From contig CAZCNL010000001.1 of assembly GCA_964500435.1 (NCBI GenBank), forward strand, positions 62,001 through 126,000: DNA of 64,000 nucleotides. Reading direction: 5' to 3'. How positions within the stretch are numbered: the stretch's first letter is position 1; the number at the start of each line of letters is the position of its first letter. The translations under genes and the position numbers were made by a program. Below the pieces are notes generated by a model. That model searched no databases. It was not told the origin of the DNA and was given only the letters and a program-made list of their open reading frames with translations. This document shows, in pieces, positions 1-8,216 of this stretch. The DNA is from GWF2-33-9 sp964500435 (GTDB lineage: Bacteria > Bacteroidota > Ignavibacteria > Kapaibacteriales > UBA2268).

Positions 1-370
1 CGATATTTCTCTATTTGCATTGCTTTTTTGCGTTTTCGGTCATAATTACAGTATTTATTTAAAATTTAAAGGTGGCAGGGGACTTGCAACCGCAGCAGGT
101 GGTTTTTTATATATTGCTCCGTTAATTCCATTTGTTTGGATTGCTTTGTATTTTATTATTAGCATAATTAAAGATAACGTTCATTTTAAAAGTATTGTTG
201 CAACATTTTTAACTATGTTTATAATTTCTTTAAGAGCAAATATTTTTTTTGAAGAGTATAATTTCCAAGGCTTGGTCTTAGGTAATTCTTATATTTACTA
301 TGCTTTGACAATTTGTTTTGTTATATTATCTAAACATTGGTTTTACTTTAATAATCTGGTAAAAAAATAA
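1..370 (+). CDS. plsY: Glycerol-3-phosphate acyltransferase PlsY (C-terminal part)
   Basis: PlsY transfers the acyl group of acyl-phosphate to glycerol-3-phosphate, the first step of phospholipid synthesis, in the inner membrane. The reading frame is open from base 2 and the gene begins before the window, so only about the last 122 residues are seen; the family is usually near 200. The diagnostic motif GHNYSIYLKFKGGRG lies at the start of the visible part and is followed by AT, then by three hydrophobic segments that would be the later membrane spans. A TTG at base 20 is in frame but cannot be the start because the conserved GHN motif lies only about seven codons on and the upstream transmembrane part would be lost. 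It ends just ahead of a strong hairpin. Confidence 0.9.
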   Translation, partial: DISLFALLFCVFGHNYSIYLKFKGGRGLATAAGGFLYIAPLIPFVWIALYFIISIIKDNVHFKSIVATFLTMFIISLRANIFFEEYNFQGLVLGNSYIYYALTICFVILSKHWFYFNNLVKK

Positions 371-399
371 AAATGGCTATCATATTTTGATAGCCATTT
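371..399. terminator. Bidirectional terminator between plsY and gcvT
   Basis: A perfect 12-bp inverted repeat, AAATGGCTATCA (371-382) and TGATAGCCATTT (388-399), with a 5-base loop. It sits between two convergent genes. A- and T-runs flank it on both sides, so it can serve plsY on the plus strand and gcvT on the minus strand. Confidence 0.85.
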
Positions 400-423
400 A
401 AAGGTTCAATTTAATTTTTTAAA

Positions 424-1512
424 TTATAAAAATGGTATTTTCGCAACAACAGCGGGAAACATTTTTCCTCTTGCTTCAATTAAAATATTAGTTCCTGGTG
501 TTGAAAATTCAGATTTAACATATCCCATTCCTATTGGTTTTTGAAGACTTGGAGAAATATTGCCACTAGTTACAAAACCAATTTCTTTATTATCCACGGA
601 ATAAATCTTATAATGATGTCTTGGAATGAACTTATCAGCGTCACTTGTAAAGCCTACAAGTTTTCTTATCGGTTTATTTTCCTTTACTTTTGCTATAACT
701 TCACTTCCATTAAATTTACCTTTTTGCAATTTGGTTATCCAACCTAAACCCGCTTCAATTGGATTAGTTGTGTCATCAATATCATTTCCATAAAGACAAT
801 AACCTTTTTCTAATCTCAATGTGTCACGAGCACCTAAACCAATTGGTTCAATTCCAAATTCTTTGCCAGCTTCAAAAATTTTGTTCCAAACATCTTCGGC
901 AACTTTTTCGTCTCCTCGGAAATAAATTTCAAATCCAAGTTCACCAGTATAACCTGTACGGGAAATAATTGCTTCATAACCGGCAATTTTACCAAATTTA
1001 AAATGATAATATTCAACTTCTTCTAATTTTGTATCTGTTAATTTTTGTAAAGTAAGTAAGGATTTTGGTCCTTGAACTGCAAGCAAGTTAATATCATCAC
1101 TTTCATTTTTTAATTCAACTTCAAAATTCTCTTTGTTTTCAACAACCCATTGCCAATCTTTTTCAACATTTGCTCCATTGACCACAAGCATATAATAATC
1201 ACCAGCGTTATAAACAAGCATATCGTCAACTAAACCACCTTCGGTATAAGCCATTGCTGAATATTGTGCTTGTCCAACTACTAATTTTGAAGCATCATTT
1301 ATTGATATTTTTTGGATGAAATTTAATGCGTCTTTGCCCCTGATTTCGAATTCACCCATATGTGATACATCGAAAACACCGACGCTATTTCTTACTACTA
1401 AATGTTCGGATATTATTCCTTTTGAATATTGTATTGGCATTATGAACCCTGCGAACTCTACCATTTTAGCATTATTTTTTAAATGGAGTTCATAAAAACG
1501 AGTTTTTTTCAT
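424..1512 (-). CDS. gcvT: Aminomethyltransferase (glycine cleavage T protein)
   Basis: T protein of the glycine cleavage system moves the aminomethyl carbon from lipoylated H protein to tetrahydrofolate, releasing ammonia. The 362-residue product has the usual family length. Visible family features are the N-terminal FAGFIMPIQY and SHMGE segments, the GYTGELGFEIY loop near residues 188-198, and the C-terminal KPIGMGYV of the barrel domain. No gcvH, gcvP or lpd lies nearby, so the system is dispersed. It lies 48 bp behind rsgA, and a TAATTTTG element at 1549-1542 on this strand suggests it may also have its own promoter. It ends at the bidirectional hairpin shared with plsY. Confidence 0.95.
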   Translation of the reverse strand: MKKTRFYELHLKNNAKMVEFAGFIMPIQYSKGIISEHLVVRNSVGVFDVSHMGEFEIRGKDALNFIQKISINDASKLVVGQAQYSAMAYTEGGLVDDMLVYNAGDYYMLVVNGANVEKDWQWVVENKENFEVELKNESDDINLLAVQGPKSLLTLQKLTDTKLEEVEYYHFKFGKIAGYEAIISRTGYTGELGFEIYFRGDEKVAEDVWNKIFEAGKEFGIEPIGLGARDTLRLEKGYCLYGNDIDDTTNPIEAGLGWITKLQKGKFNGSEVIAKVKENKPIRKLVGFTSDADKFIPRHHYKIYSVDNKEIGFVTSGNISPSLQKPIGMGYVKSEFSTPGTNILIEARGKMFPAVVAKIPFL

Positions 1513-1560
1513 TTATTCCTCAAATTGTTTTTTATTTATTGCAAAATTAAATAAATATAG

Positions 1561-2583
1561 CTAAATTGTTTCTAAAATGTTTAAATAACTTTGATATCGT
1601 GCTAATGTAATTAAGTTTGATTCCACAGCTTCAACTACTTTGCAACCTGGCTCATGGGTATGAGTACAAGGTTGGTATTTGCATCGAGATTGATATTGGT
1701 TGAATTCGGGAAAATAAAACGTCAAATCTCTTTTATCTAATCCCCAAATTCCAAATTCTCGTATTCCTGGTGTATCGATAATTTTGAATTTATCTTCATA
1801 GTTAAACATTCTTATAAAACTTGTTGTATGTTTACCTTTGTCTGACATTTGACTTATATTTTTTGTCTTTTGAATTTCTTCTTTGAATAAAATGTTGATA
1901 AAAGTAGATTTGCCAACCCCAGATTGACCAATTATTACTGTTTCTTTGCCATTTAAATATGATAGTAGATTAGTCAAATTCTTGTTTTCCAACAATGAAA
2001 TGTAAAACAACGGAATTCCGATGCTTTTATAAATATCAAAATCCTTTTCAAAATCATTTGTTTCAGCTAAATCAGTTTTATTGATACAAATTCCACAATT
2101 TAAACCATTTAATTTCCCAGAAATTATAATTCGGTCAAGTAGTCGAGTATTATATTTCGGTGATTTTACTGAAACTATTACAAGTAAATCAGTAATATTG
2201 CTTGCAATAACTTGCTCATATGGAACTAAGCCGTTTGCTTTTCTTGAAAACACAGATTTACGGTTATGAATTTTTACAATTAGAGCCGTAAAATATCCTG
2301 ATTTGCCTTTATGTGTTGAAGAAATTTTTGCATCAACATAATCCCCAACAGCAACGATCGAGCTATCAAAGTTTTTAGATTCAATTACCCCGCTAAGAGT
2401 AGCCTCGTATATATTGTTTGACTGAGTTTCAATAAAAATGCTTTTTGAAATTATAATAATAACTCTTGCAGTAACAAGATCTTCTTTTTTATTATGTTTT
2501 TCTTTGATTAATATTCGTTTATTTGTTCTTTGGTATTTAAAGTCGCTGTCTAAATTATCGCTATTTACTTTCTTAATTTTCAT
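1561..2583 (-). CDS. rsgA: Ribosome small subunit-dependent GTPase A
   Basis: RsgA is a circularly permuted GTPase that checks late maturation of the 30S subunit. The permuted order is visible: G4 NKTD at 168-171 comes before the P-loop GQSGVGKS at 219-226, a G2-like DKGKHTT at 248-254 and G3 DTPG at 270-273. An OB-fold spans about 60-115. The C-terminal zinc knuckle uses Cys301, Cys306, His308 and Cys314. The first 40 residues are rich in Lys and Arg and form an N-terminal extension compared with many homologues. The gene follows pyrF by 8 bp in what looks like one transcript. Confidence 0.95.
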   Translation of the reverse strand: MKIKKVNSDNLDSDFKYQRTNKRILIKEKHNKKEDLVTARVIIIISKSIFIETQSNNIYEATLSGVIESKNFDSSIVAVGDYVDAKISSTHKGKSGYFTALIVKIHNRKSVFSRKANGLVPYEQVIASNITDLLVIVSVKSPKYNTRLLDRIIISGKLNGLNCGICINKTDLAETNDFEKDFDIYKSIGIPLFYISLLENKNLTNLLSYLNGKETVIIGQSGVGKSTFINILFKEEIQKTKNISQMSDKGKHTTSFIRMFNYEDKFKIIDTPGIREFGIWGLDKRDLTFYFPEFNQYQSRCKYQPCTHTHEPGCKVVEAVESNLITLARYQSYLNILETI

Positions 2584-2591
2584 AAATTAAT

Positions 2592-3374
2592 TTAAAATAA
2601 ATTAGAATACTCAATAGCTTTAATTCTTGCTTTTTCAGCAAAATCAATTTGAGTTGAAGCAAATAAAATGTCACGAGAAACATTAATGATAGAAGGGCTT
2701 AAACCATATTTCTGTAATTCTGAGATATTGCCCCCTTGAGCACCAACACCAGGAATTAAAAAGTAATTATTTGGTGCTTGAATCCTTGCCAACTTAAATT
2801 CTTCAATTTGTGTTGCACCAACTACAAATCCTAAATTCAAATGTGGATACCATTTTTTTGCTTTTTCTATTATTGTTTGAAAGAGTTCTCTGTTGTTATT
2901 TTTGATTTTCAAAAAGTCATTTGCACCTTTGTTTGATGTAATTGCTAAAAGAAATATCATTTTATCATTGTATTCAAAAAATGGTTCAAGAGAATCTTTC
3001 CCCATTAAAGGATTAACTGTAATTGAATCAAAGTTGTAATTTTTGAGAATTGAATCAGCATAAAACTTAGATGAATTACCAATATCCGAACGTTTGGCAT
3101 CTGCAATTGTAAAAGTTGTATCGGGGATGTATGAAATTATATTTTCTAATGCGGCAATTCCTTTTGAACCAAAATACTCAAAAAAGGCAAAATTAATTTT
3201 ATATGTGGGGGAGATATCTTTTGTGGCATCTATAATTTTTAAAGAAAATTCTTCTATACCTTTAGCATTTTTTGGAAAAATTGAAGGGATTTTAGAAAAA
3301 TCTGGGTCAATACCAACACAAAGAGAGGTTTTAAGCCTCTCTTGTGCTTGTTTTATTTTTTCATAAGAATTCAT
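2592..3374 (-). CDS. pyrF: Orotidine 5'-phosphate decarboxylase (long, type 2 form)
   Basis: PyrF decarboxylates OMP to UMP in the last step of pyrimidine synthesis. The 260-residue length and the sequence DAKRSDIGN at 92-100, with Lys94 as the catalytic lysine, mark the longer subgroup common in Bacteroidota and mycobacteria rather than the roughly 230-residue enterobacterial type. CVGIDPD at 19-25 and a PGVGAQGG phosphate-binding loop near 208-215 complete the active site. It lies between the M48 protease gene (1 bp away) and rsgA (8 bp away); no other pyr gene is near. Confidence 0.95.
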   Translation of the reverse strand: MNSYEKIKQAQERLKTSLCVGIDPDFSKIPSIFPKNAKGIEEFSLKIIDATKDISPTYKINFAFFEYFGSKGIAALENIISYIPDTTFTIADAKRSDIGNSSKFYADSILKNYNFDSITVNPLMGKDSLEPFFEYNDKMIFLLAITSNKGANDFLKIKNNNRELFQTIIEKAKKWYPHLNLGFVVGATQIEEFKLARIQAPNNYFLIPGVGAQGGNISELQKYGLSPSIINVSRDILFASTQIDFAEKARIKAIEYSNLF

Positions 3375-3375
3375 A

Positions 3376-4212
3376 TTAATTTGGTAGTGAATTTTTAAAT
3401 GTTTGATAATTATTTTGAAATAAATTGCTTTCAGTTGGTTCAGGTATGGAATATTGCTTCAAGAAATTGTTAATTTGTTCAGTTCGTTTACTATCTAACG
3501 GATGAGTACTTAATAATTCCTCAAATGTTGAGGGACTACTTGGTTGTTGCTGCTGTATTTTTTGAAAGAAAAATTTAATGGCACCAGGGTACAATCTTGA
3601 AGATTGTAAATATTTAAATGAATATTCATCTGCTTGATATTCATCATCTCTACTATTTTTTAGCAAAGCTAAACCAGTTAATAAATTTGAAGCAATTTGT
3701 TCAAGTGCAGAAGGATTATTTCCCAAGATAATGCTTGTTAATAAACTTAATCCATATTGTTTAGTTATCCTCTTTGATGAATGACGGAGTTCTGCATGAG
3801 CTATTTCATGAGCCAGGATCCCTGCTAAAGTAGCTTCATTATCGACGAACTTCAATAATCCTTTATAGACATAAAGATAACCACCTGGTGCAGCGAAAGC
3901 ATTTATTGTGTTTGTATTTATTATTTTAATTTGATAGGGGAATGTTCCTTTGTATTTAATTAATTGTGATTGAAGGATTTCGTTCACAATATTTTGAACA
4001 TATTGCCTGTGGTTTTCTGAGTTTAAAATTGGATATTCTTTTTGATTTGTATTTATTTCTTGGTCTAATTGCATACCAAGTTGTACATCATCTTGTGGTG
4101 TAAACAAATTAAAATCAAGCGGGTTTGTAGAATCATCACAAGATAACAGAAACATCAAAGGAAATAAAAAATAAATGATGTTTAGTTTGAATATGAATTT
4201 TGTTATTTTCAT
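3376..4212 (-). CDS. M48 family zinc metalloprotease, predicted lipoprotein
   Basis: A peptidase of the BepA/LoiP-like M48 group, which act in outer-membrane protein quality control. The N-terminal hydrophobic stretch ends in LLSC with Cys25 as the predicted lipidation site. Zinc motif HEIAH is at 135-139, followed by AELRH, and the third ligand is probably Glu191 in DEYQAD. No TPR domain follows, so at 278 residues it is the short form. It lies 34 bp behind rny and 1 bp ahead of pyrF. The substrate is unknown; periplasmic or outer-membrane location is inferred from the lipobox. Confidence 0.88.
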   Translation of the reverse strand: MKITKFIFKLNIIYFLFPLMFLLSCDDSTNPLDFNLFTPQDDVQLGMQLDQEINTNQKEYPILNSENHRQYVQNIVNEILQSQLIKYKGTFPYQIKIINTNTINAFAAPGGYLYVYKGLLKFVDNEATLAGILAHEIAHAELRHSSKRITKQYGLSLLTSIILGNNPSALEQIASNLLTGLALLKNSRDDEYQADEYSFKYLQSSRLYPGAIKFFFQKIQQQQPSSPSTFEELLSTHPLDSKRTEQINNFLKQYSIPEPTESNLFQNNYQTFKNSLPN

Positions 4213-4246
4213 TTTTTGACCTTAAATAATTACAAAACAATATTTA

Positions 4247-5809
4247 CTATTTAGCTAAAGCTACGCTTCTTTTTTCTCTAATTAAAGTAACTTTAATTTG
4301 ACCAGGATATTCCATTTCATTTTCAATCCTTTGTGCAATATCAACTGCCATTTGGTCAGCCATATTATCATCAATTTTTTCAGGTTCAACTATAACACGA
4401 ATTTCACGTCCTGCTTGTATTGCGTATGTTTTACCGACGCCTTCGAAACTGGTTGCTATTTCTTCAAGTTTTTCCAGTCGTTTAATGTATGTTTCAAGTG
4501 ATTCACGTCTTGCGCCAGGTCTTGCACCACTTATACTATCAGCTGCTTGAACAATTACAGCGATTGGTGTTTCCATTTCGATATCTTCGTGATGAGAGCC
4601 AATTGCATTGCAAACAGTAGGATGTTCCTTGTATTTTTTAGATATTTCATATCCAACTAAAGCGTGGGGACCTTCAGCGTCATCAGCACATTTACCAATG
4701 TCGTGTAATAGTGCAGCTCTTTTAGCTAAATTAACATCTAACCCAAGTTCTGCCGCCATTATTCCAGCGATTCGAGCTACTTCAATCGAATGGCTTAAAA
4801 GATTTTGACCATAACTACTGCGATATTTCATTTTGCCGATAAGTCGAATAAGTTCTTTGTGCATATTTTTTATGCCAAGCTCAAGTAAAACATTTTCGCC
4901 GACATTCATTATTTCTTCTTCGAGTTCCTTTTTAGTTTTTTCAACAACTTCTTCAATTCTTGCTGGGTGAATTCGACCGTCAAGCATCAGTTTTTCGAGT
5001 GCTTTTTTAGCAACTTCACGTCTAAATGGGTCAAAACCAGAGATTACAACTGCTTCTGGCGTATCATCAATTATCAAATCAATACCTGTAGCAGATTCAA
5101 ATGCTCGAATATTTCGACCTTCACGTCCAATGATGCGACCTTTCATTTCATCACTATCCAAGTTGACAACAGATACAGTTGATTCGATACTGTGGTCAGT
5201 TGCTGTGCGTTGAATTGCTTGAATAATAATACTTTGAGCTTCTCTTTCAGCTTTTTGTTTTGCTTCCTCTCTAATTTGTTTTATTTTATTTGCTGCTTGT
5301 TCCTTCACTTCGTTAATTAAGCTATCAAATAAAATTCTTTTTGCTTCTTCTCTTGAAAGGCCTGAAATTTCATGAAGTTTTTGCAATTGTTGGTTATATA
5401 AATTTTTAACTTCTTCTGTTTTTCGAGTAATTTCTTCCTGTAATTTTTTGAATGATGCCTCAGTTTCTTGAACTTGTTTTTCACGTTTCAGGATTAAATC
5501 CATTCTGTTTTCTAAGTTTTCCTCACGCTTTTTAAGTTGGGTTTCTGCTACAGTTATTTTTTGTAATTTTTGATGTTTTTCTTGTTCAAATTCTGTTTTT
5601 CTTTTATGCCATTCTTCTTTAACTTCTAATAACTTTTCTTTTTTAATGTGTTCGGCATTTTTTTCAGCAGTTTGAAGGATTTGTTGTGCTTGTTTTTCTG
5701 CGTCGGCTATTAATTTTGCTGATGCTTTTTTTCCAGCAGACGTTGCGATGATATAGCCTAATATTGAAAATACAACAAGTCCTGCGATGCTATATACGAG
5801 AGTGTCCAT
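4247..5809 (-). CDS. rny: Ribonuclease Y
   Basis: Membrane-anchored endoribonuclease that begins mRNA decay. The 520-residue product shows the family's order: one membrane span at about 4-24, a charged coiled coil from about 30 to 195, a KH domain with GRIIGREGRNIR at 224-236, and an HD domain with LLHDIGK, the catalytic pair being His369 and Asp370, plus SHH at 405-407. The gene follows zapA after a 356-bp gap that holds 6S RNA. An AAAGGAT lies just before the ATG. The window also encodes RNase G, so two major endoribonucleases occur together here. Confidence 0.96.
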   Translation of the reverse strand: MDTLVYSIAGLVVFSILGYIIATSAGKKASAKLIADAEKQAQQILQTAEKNAEHIKKEKLLEVKEEWHKRKTEFEQEKHQKLQKITVAETQLKKREENLENRMDLILKREKQVQETEASFKKLQEEITRKTEEVKNLYNQQLQKLHEISGLSREEAKRILFDSLINEVKEQAANKIKQIREEAKQKAEREAQSIIIQAIQRTATDHSIESTVSVVNLDSDEMKGRIIGREGRNIRAFESATGIDLIIDDTPEAVVISGFDPFRREVAKKALEKLMLDGRIHPARIEEVVEKTKKELEEEIMNVGENVLLELGIKNMHKELIRLIGKMKYRSSYGQNLLSHSIEVARIAGIMAAELGLDVNLAKRAALLHDIGKCADDAEGPHALVGYEISKKYKEHPTVCNAIGSHHEDIEMETPIAVIVQAADSISGARPGARRESLETYIKRLEKLEEIATSFEGVGKTYAIQAGREIRVIVEPEKIDDNMADQMAVDIAQRIENEMEYPGQIKVTLIREKRSVALAK

Positions 5810-5945
5810 TTTTATAATCCTTTGTTTAAATTTAAAAACTAAATTGTTTACTAATATGAAAAAAATTAATCTAAATTATTAAAAAATATTTAATTAAAAA
5901 TATTATTACATTAAATATTTATCAAAAATTGATATAAAAAGCAAT

Positions 5946-6130
5946 AAAAAAAACTGCATCAACCTATCTTGCGTGCTCAAGAACACTTGTCCGGCACGTG
6001 TGGGTAAGATAGCCTGACTATCGCTAGTTTCCGTCGAAACCAAAAGGTTGAGGCCTGCTATTGATAACCAGAGCTAAATCCCTATGGATCTACTATAGTT
6101 CTTGCATATTATAAGATAGGAAGATGCAGC
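5946..6130 (-). ncRNA. ssrS: 6S RNA (6S-Flavo-like), with terminator
   Basis: 6S RNA imitates an open promoter and binds the housekeeping RNA polymerase. The 356-bp gap between zapA and rny holds a long closing stem on the minus strand: CTGCATC (6129-6123) pairs with GATGCAG (5960-5954), CCTATCTT (6120-6113) with AAGATAGG (5970-5963), and AAGAAC (near 6103-6098) with GTTCTT (5984-5979). Inside it are a GTTTC-GACG-GAAAC hairpin and a GATAG-TCAGG-CTATC hairpin beside an unpaired central region. Eight T residues follow the stem (5953-5946), so the stem also terminates. Length of about 176 nt and position directly after zapA match ssrS elsewhere. There is no tag reading frame or tRNA-like end, which excludes tmRNA. 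Confidence 0.85.
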
Positions 6131-6165
6131 AAAATTTTATTTTTTACTGTATTTTTAAGAACGCA

Positions 6166-6462
6166 TTATTTTTCAATCAATTTTGATATTTCATTTTGAA
6201 CATAGTGTATAATATCGTCAACAATACGTAATAGTACTTTTTCATCTTTTTTGAATTCTTCAACTTTTGAAACTTGTTCTTCAGCTAAATTCAAAGAAGT
6301 TAACATAAAAGCGATTTCACGATTTGTTGCTGCTGAACTTATATTAGTAATAGTTTGATATTTTTCGTTTACTAACTCAGCTGCTTTCTCGGTTAATACT
6401 TTATTATTACCAATTAATTTGTATGATTGACCACCGATTTCAAAATTGATTGTCTCTTGCAT
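6166..6462 (-). CDS. zapA: Cell division protein ZapA
   Basis: ZapA binds FtsZ and promotes bundling of its filaments at the division site. The 98-residue protein has the N-terminal ZapA fold, with INFEIGGQSYKL at the start and an Asn-Arg-Glu near the middle, then a C-terminal coiled coil from about residue 55. It lies about 100 bp behind a 504-residue coiled-coil gene and just ahead of 6S RNA, repeating the zapA-ssrS order known in other bacteria. Confidence 0.88.
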   Translation of the reverse strand: MQETINFEIGGQSYKLIGNNKVLTEKAAELVNEKYQTITNISSAATNREIAFMLTSLNLAEEQVSKVEEFKKDEKVLLRIVDDIIHYVQNEISKLIEK

Positions 6463-6562
6463 TTCCTATCATATCGATTTATGATCTATATTTAATAATT
6501 ATTTTAATTATTTTAAAAAATCTTAAAAATTGAAATTAATATTATTAATCTTTTTGTTAAAC

Positions 6563-8077
6563 TTAAAGCAAATTAATATCCAACAGCATTTTTTTTAGGT
6601 CAAGCATTTTATTTTTTAATAAACGTCGTTGAATACTATTCTTTTCTTTATAACGAATAAAATTGTTTTCTAATGTTTGCAATTTTTCATTTTTTAAATT
6701 TAACATTTTTTCTAATTCTGACAATTCTTTTTCGAAATTTATTTCTAATTTTTTTGATTCTTCGAGCTTGGTTGTCAAATTTTGAATCTCTTTTTCTAAT
6801 TTAATAACATTTTCGTTTGTAAAACTATCAGTTGTATATTTTAATTGTTTTAAATCGAATTCGAGTTGTTTATTTTTTTGTTCAGCTTGGTTGTTCTTTT
6901 CTTTCAATGCGATTATGGAAATGTCTTTTTCCTGTATCTTACTCTTCATTTCGTCAATTACATATTCCTGACTTATAATCACATTACGCAAATTGGCATT
7001 GTCATTTTTGAGTAATTCTATTTGGTTTGTAAAATACTCTAAGTCAGAATTGAGTTTTCGTATCTTATCAATTAAACTGACTTTTTCTTTTGTTGAAGTA
7101 TTAACTTTATCTTCTAATTCATATATTTTACTATTAATTACAAAAGAGTTGCTTTCTATTTGTTCTAATTCTGTTTTTACAAGAAATAGCTCATTTTCCT
7201 TTTCGGAATTGAGATTTAACAATTTCTCGTTTTCAAGTGTCAATTCATTGATTTTAGAAAATAACAAATCTAATTGGTCAGTTTTGAATGTTAATTCATT
7301 TTTTAGTTGTGTGAGTAAATTAATATTCTTAGTAATTTCAATATTTTGTGCTTCTAATTTATTTTCTAATTGAGTTTTCTGTTCTAAAATAGTTGTATTT
7401 TTCTCATTTATCGATGATAAATTAAATATTTTGCTTTCCAATAAAGCGATATTTTTTTTTAAGGTGTTAATTTCGTTTTCTTTCTGTAAAATAACATTAT
7501 TTTTTTCAACAATTGATTTTTTGGCAATTTCAAAGTTTTTCAATTCTTTTGCTAATTTTTCAATTTCATCTTGTTTTATCTTTAATTCATTTTCTAGTGA
7601 TGGAATTTTATTTATTTCATTTTGATAATTTTCAATCGAAGAAATTAGGGCTTTATTTTTTTCAGAAAGTAAAGAAAACTGATGTTGTAAATTTTTGAAT
7701 TTTTCCTCCAGCAGATTATATTCATGTTTCGAAGTACCAGAATTTTCTAATTCTTGTTTGAATTCTTCATTTTGAATTTGAAGCAATTCAATTCTTTCCA
7801 AAAGTTTTGAATTATTCTCAAACAAATTATTATTTTTAGTAGTGAGAAATTTATTTTTTTCTTCAAGAGTATTATTTATATTGAAAAGTTCTTGGATTTG
7901 TTCATCTTTTTCGTTAATTAAATCTTTATAACTGACAAGTTTTTCGTTTAATTCTTTATTATTTTCAATTGAATCACTTAATTGGTTTAAAAGTAATTTA
8001 ATTAAATCCCAAATCTTTGCTGTTGCAGTTCGAATTTGCGGGCTGCTTATTTCCTCGAAATTTGGATTTTCAATCAT
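6563..8077 (-). CDS. Long coiled-coil protein next to zapA
   Basis: Not recognised as a named family. Nearly all of its 504 residues form heptad-rich coiled coil dense in Glu, Lys, Asn, Leu and Ile, with no signal peptide, membrane span or catalytic motif. A short non-coil head (about residues 1-30) precedes it, and the end is basic (RRLLKNKMLDLKK). In Bacteroidota a small coiled-coil gene often sits between pheT and zapA, and this gene holds that place but is several times longer. By position I infer a role in cell division, perhaps a ZapB-like partner of ZapA; composition alone would equally fit any cytoplasmic scaffold. Confidence 0.6.
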   Translation of the reverse strand: MIENPNFEEISSPQIRTATAKIWDLIKLLLNQLSDSIENNKELNEKLVSYKDLINEKDEQIQELFNINNTLEEKNKFLTTKNNNLFENNSKLLERIELLQIQNEEFKQELENSGTSKHEYNLLEEKFKNLQHQFSLLSEKNKALISSIENYQNEINKIPSLENELKIKQDEIEKLAKELKNFEIAKKSIVEKNNVILQKENEINTLKKNIALLESKIFNLSSINEKNTTILEQKTQLENKLEAQNIEITKNINLLTQLKNELTFKTDQLDLLFSKINELTLENEKLLNLNSEKENELFLVKTELEQIESNSFVINSKIYELEDKVNTSTKEKVSLIDKIRKLNSDLEYFTNQIELLKNDNANLRNVIISQEYVIDEMKSKIQEKDISIIALKEKNNQAEQKNKQLEFDLKQLKYTTDSFTNENVIKLEKEIQNLTTKLEESKKLEINFEKELSELEKMLNLKNEKLQTLENNFIRYKEKNSIQRRLLKNKMLDLKKMLLDINLL

Positions 8078-8216
8078 ATGAAGTTACTCCTGAAAAAAGG
8101 CAATAAAATCAGATTTCTCGATTTAAAAAAATATAAATTAACAAAAAAAAATAATTGATATTAAAATTTAATTAAAATTTCTTAAACTAAATTTTTAAAT
8201 CATTAATTTAAATGAT

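Noticed and set aside
5954..6129. tmRNA, because of GGTTTCGACGG on the minus strand
   Set aside because: It has no tag frame, no tRNA-like ends and is too short; the closing stem and zapA neighbour fit 6S RNA.
6993..7373. Open frame antisense to the coiled-coil gene
   Set aside because: Low-complexity Lys/Glu/Asn codons produce Ser/Phe/Leu frames on the other strand.
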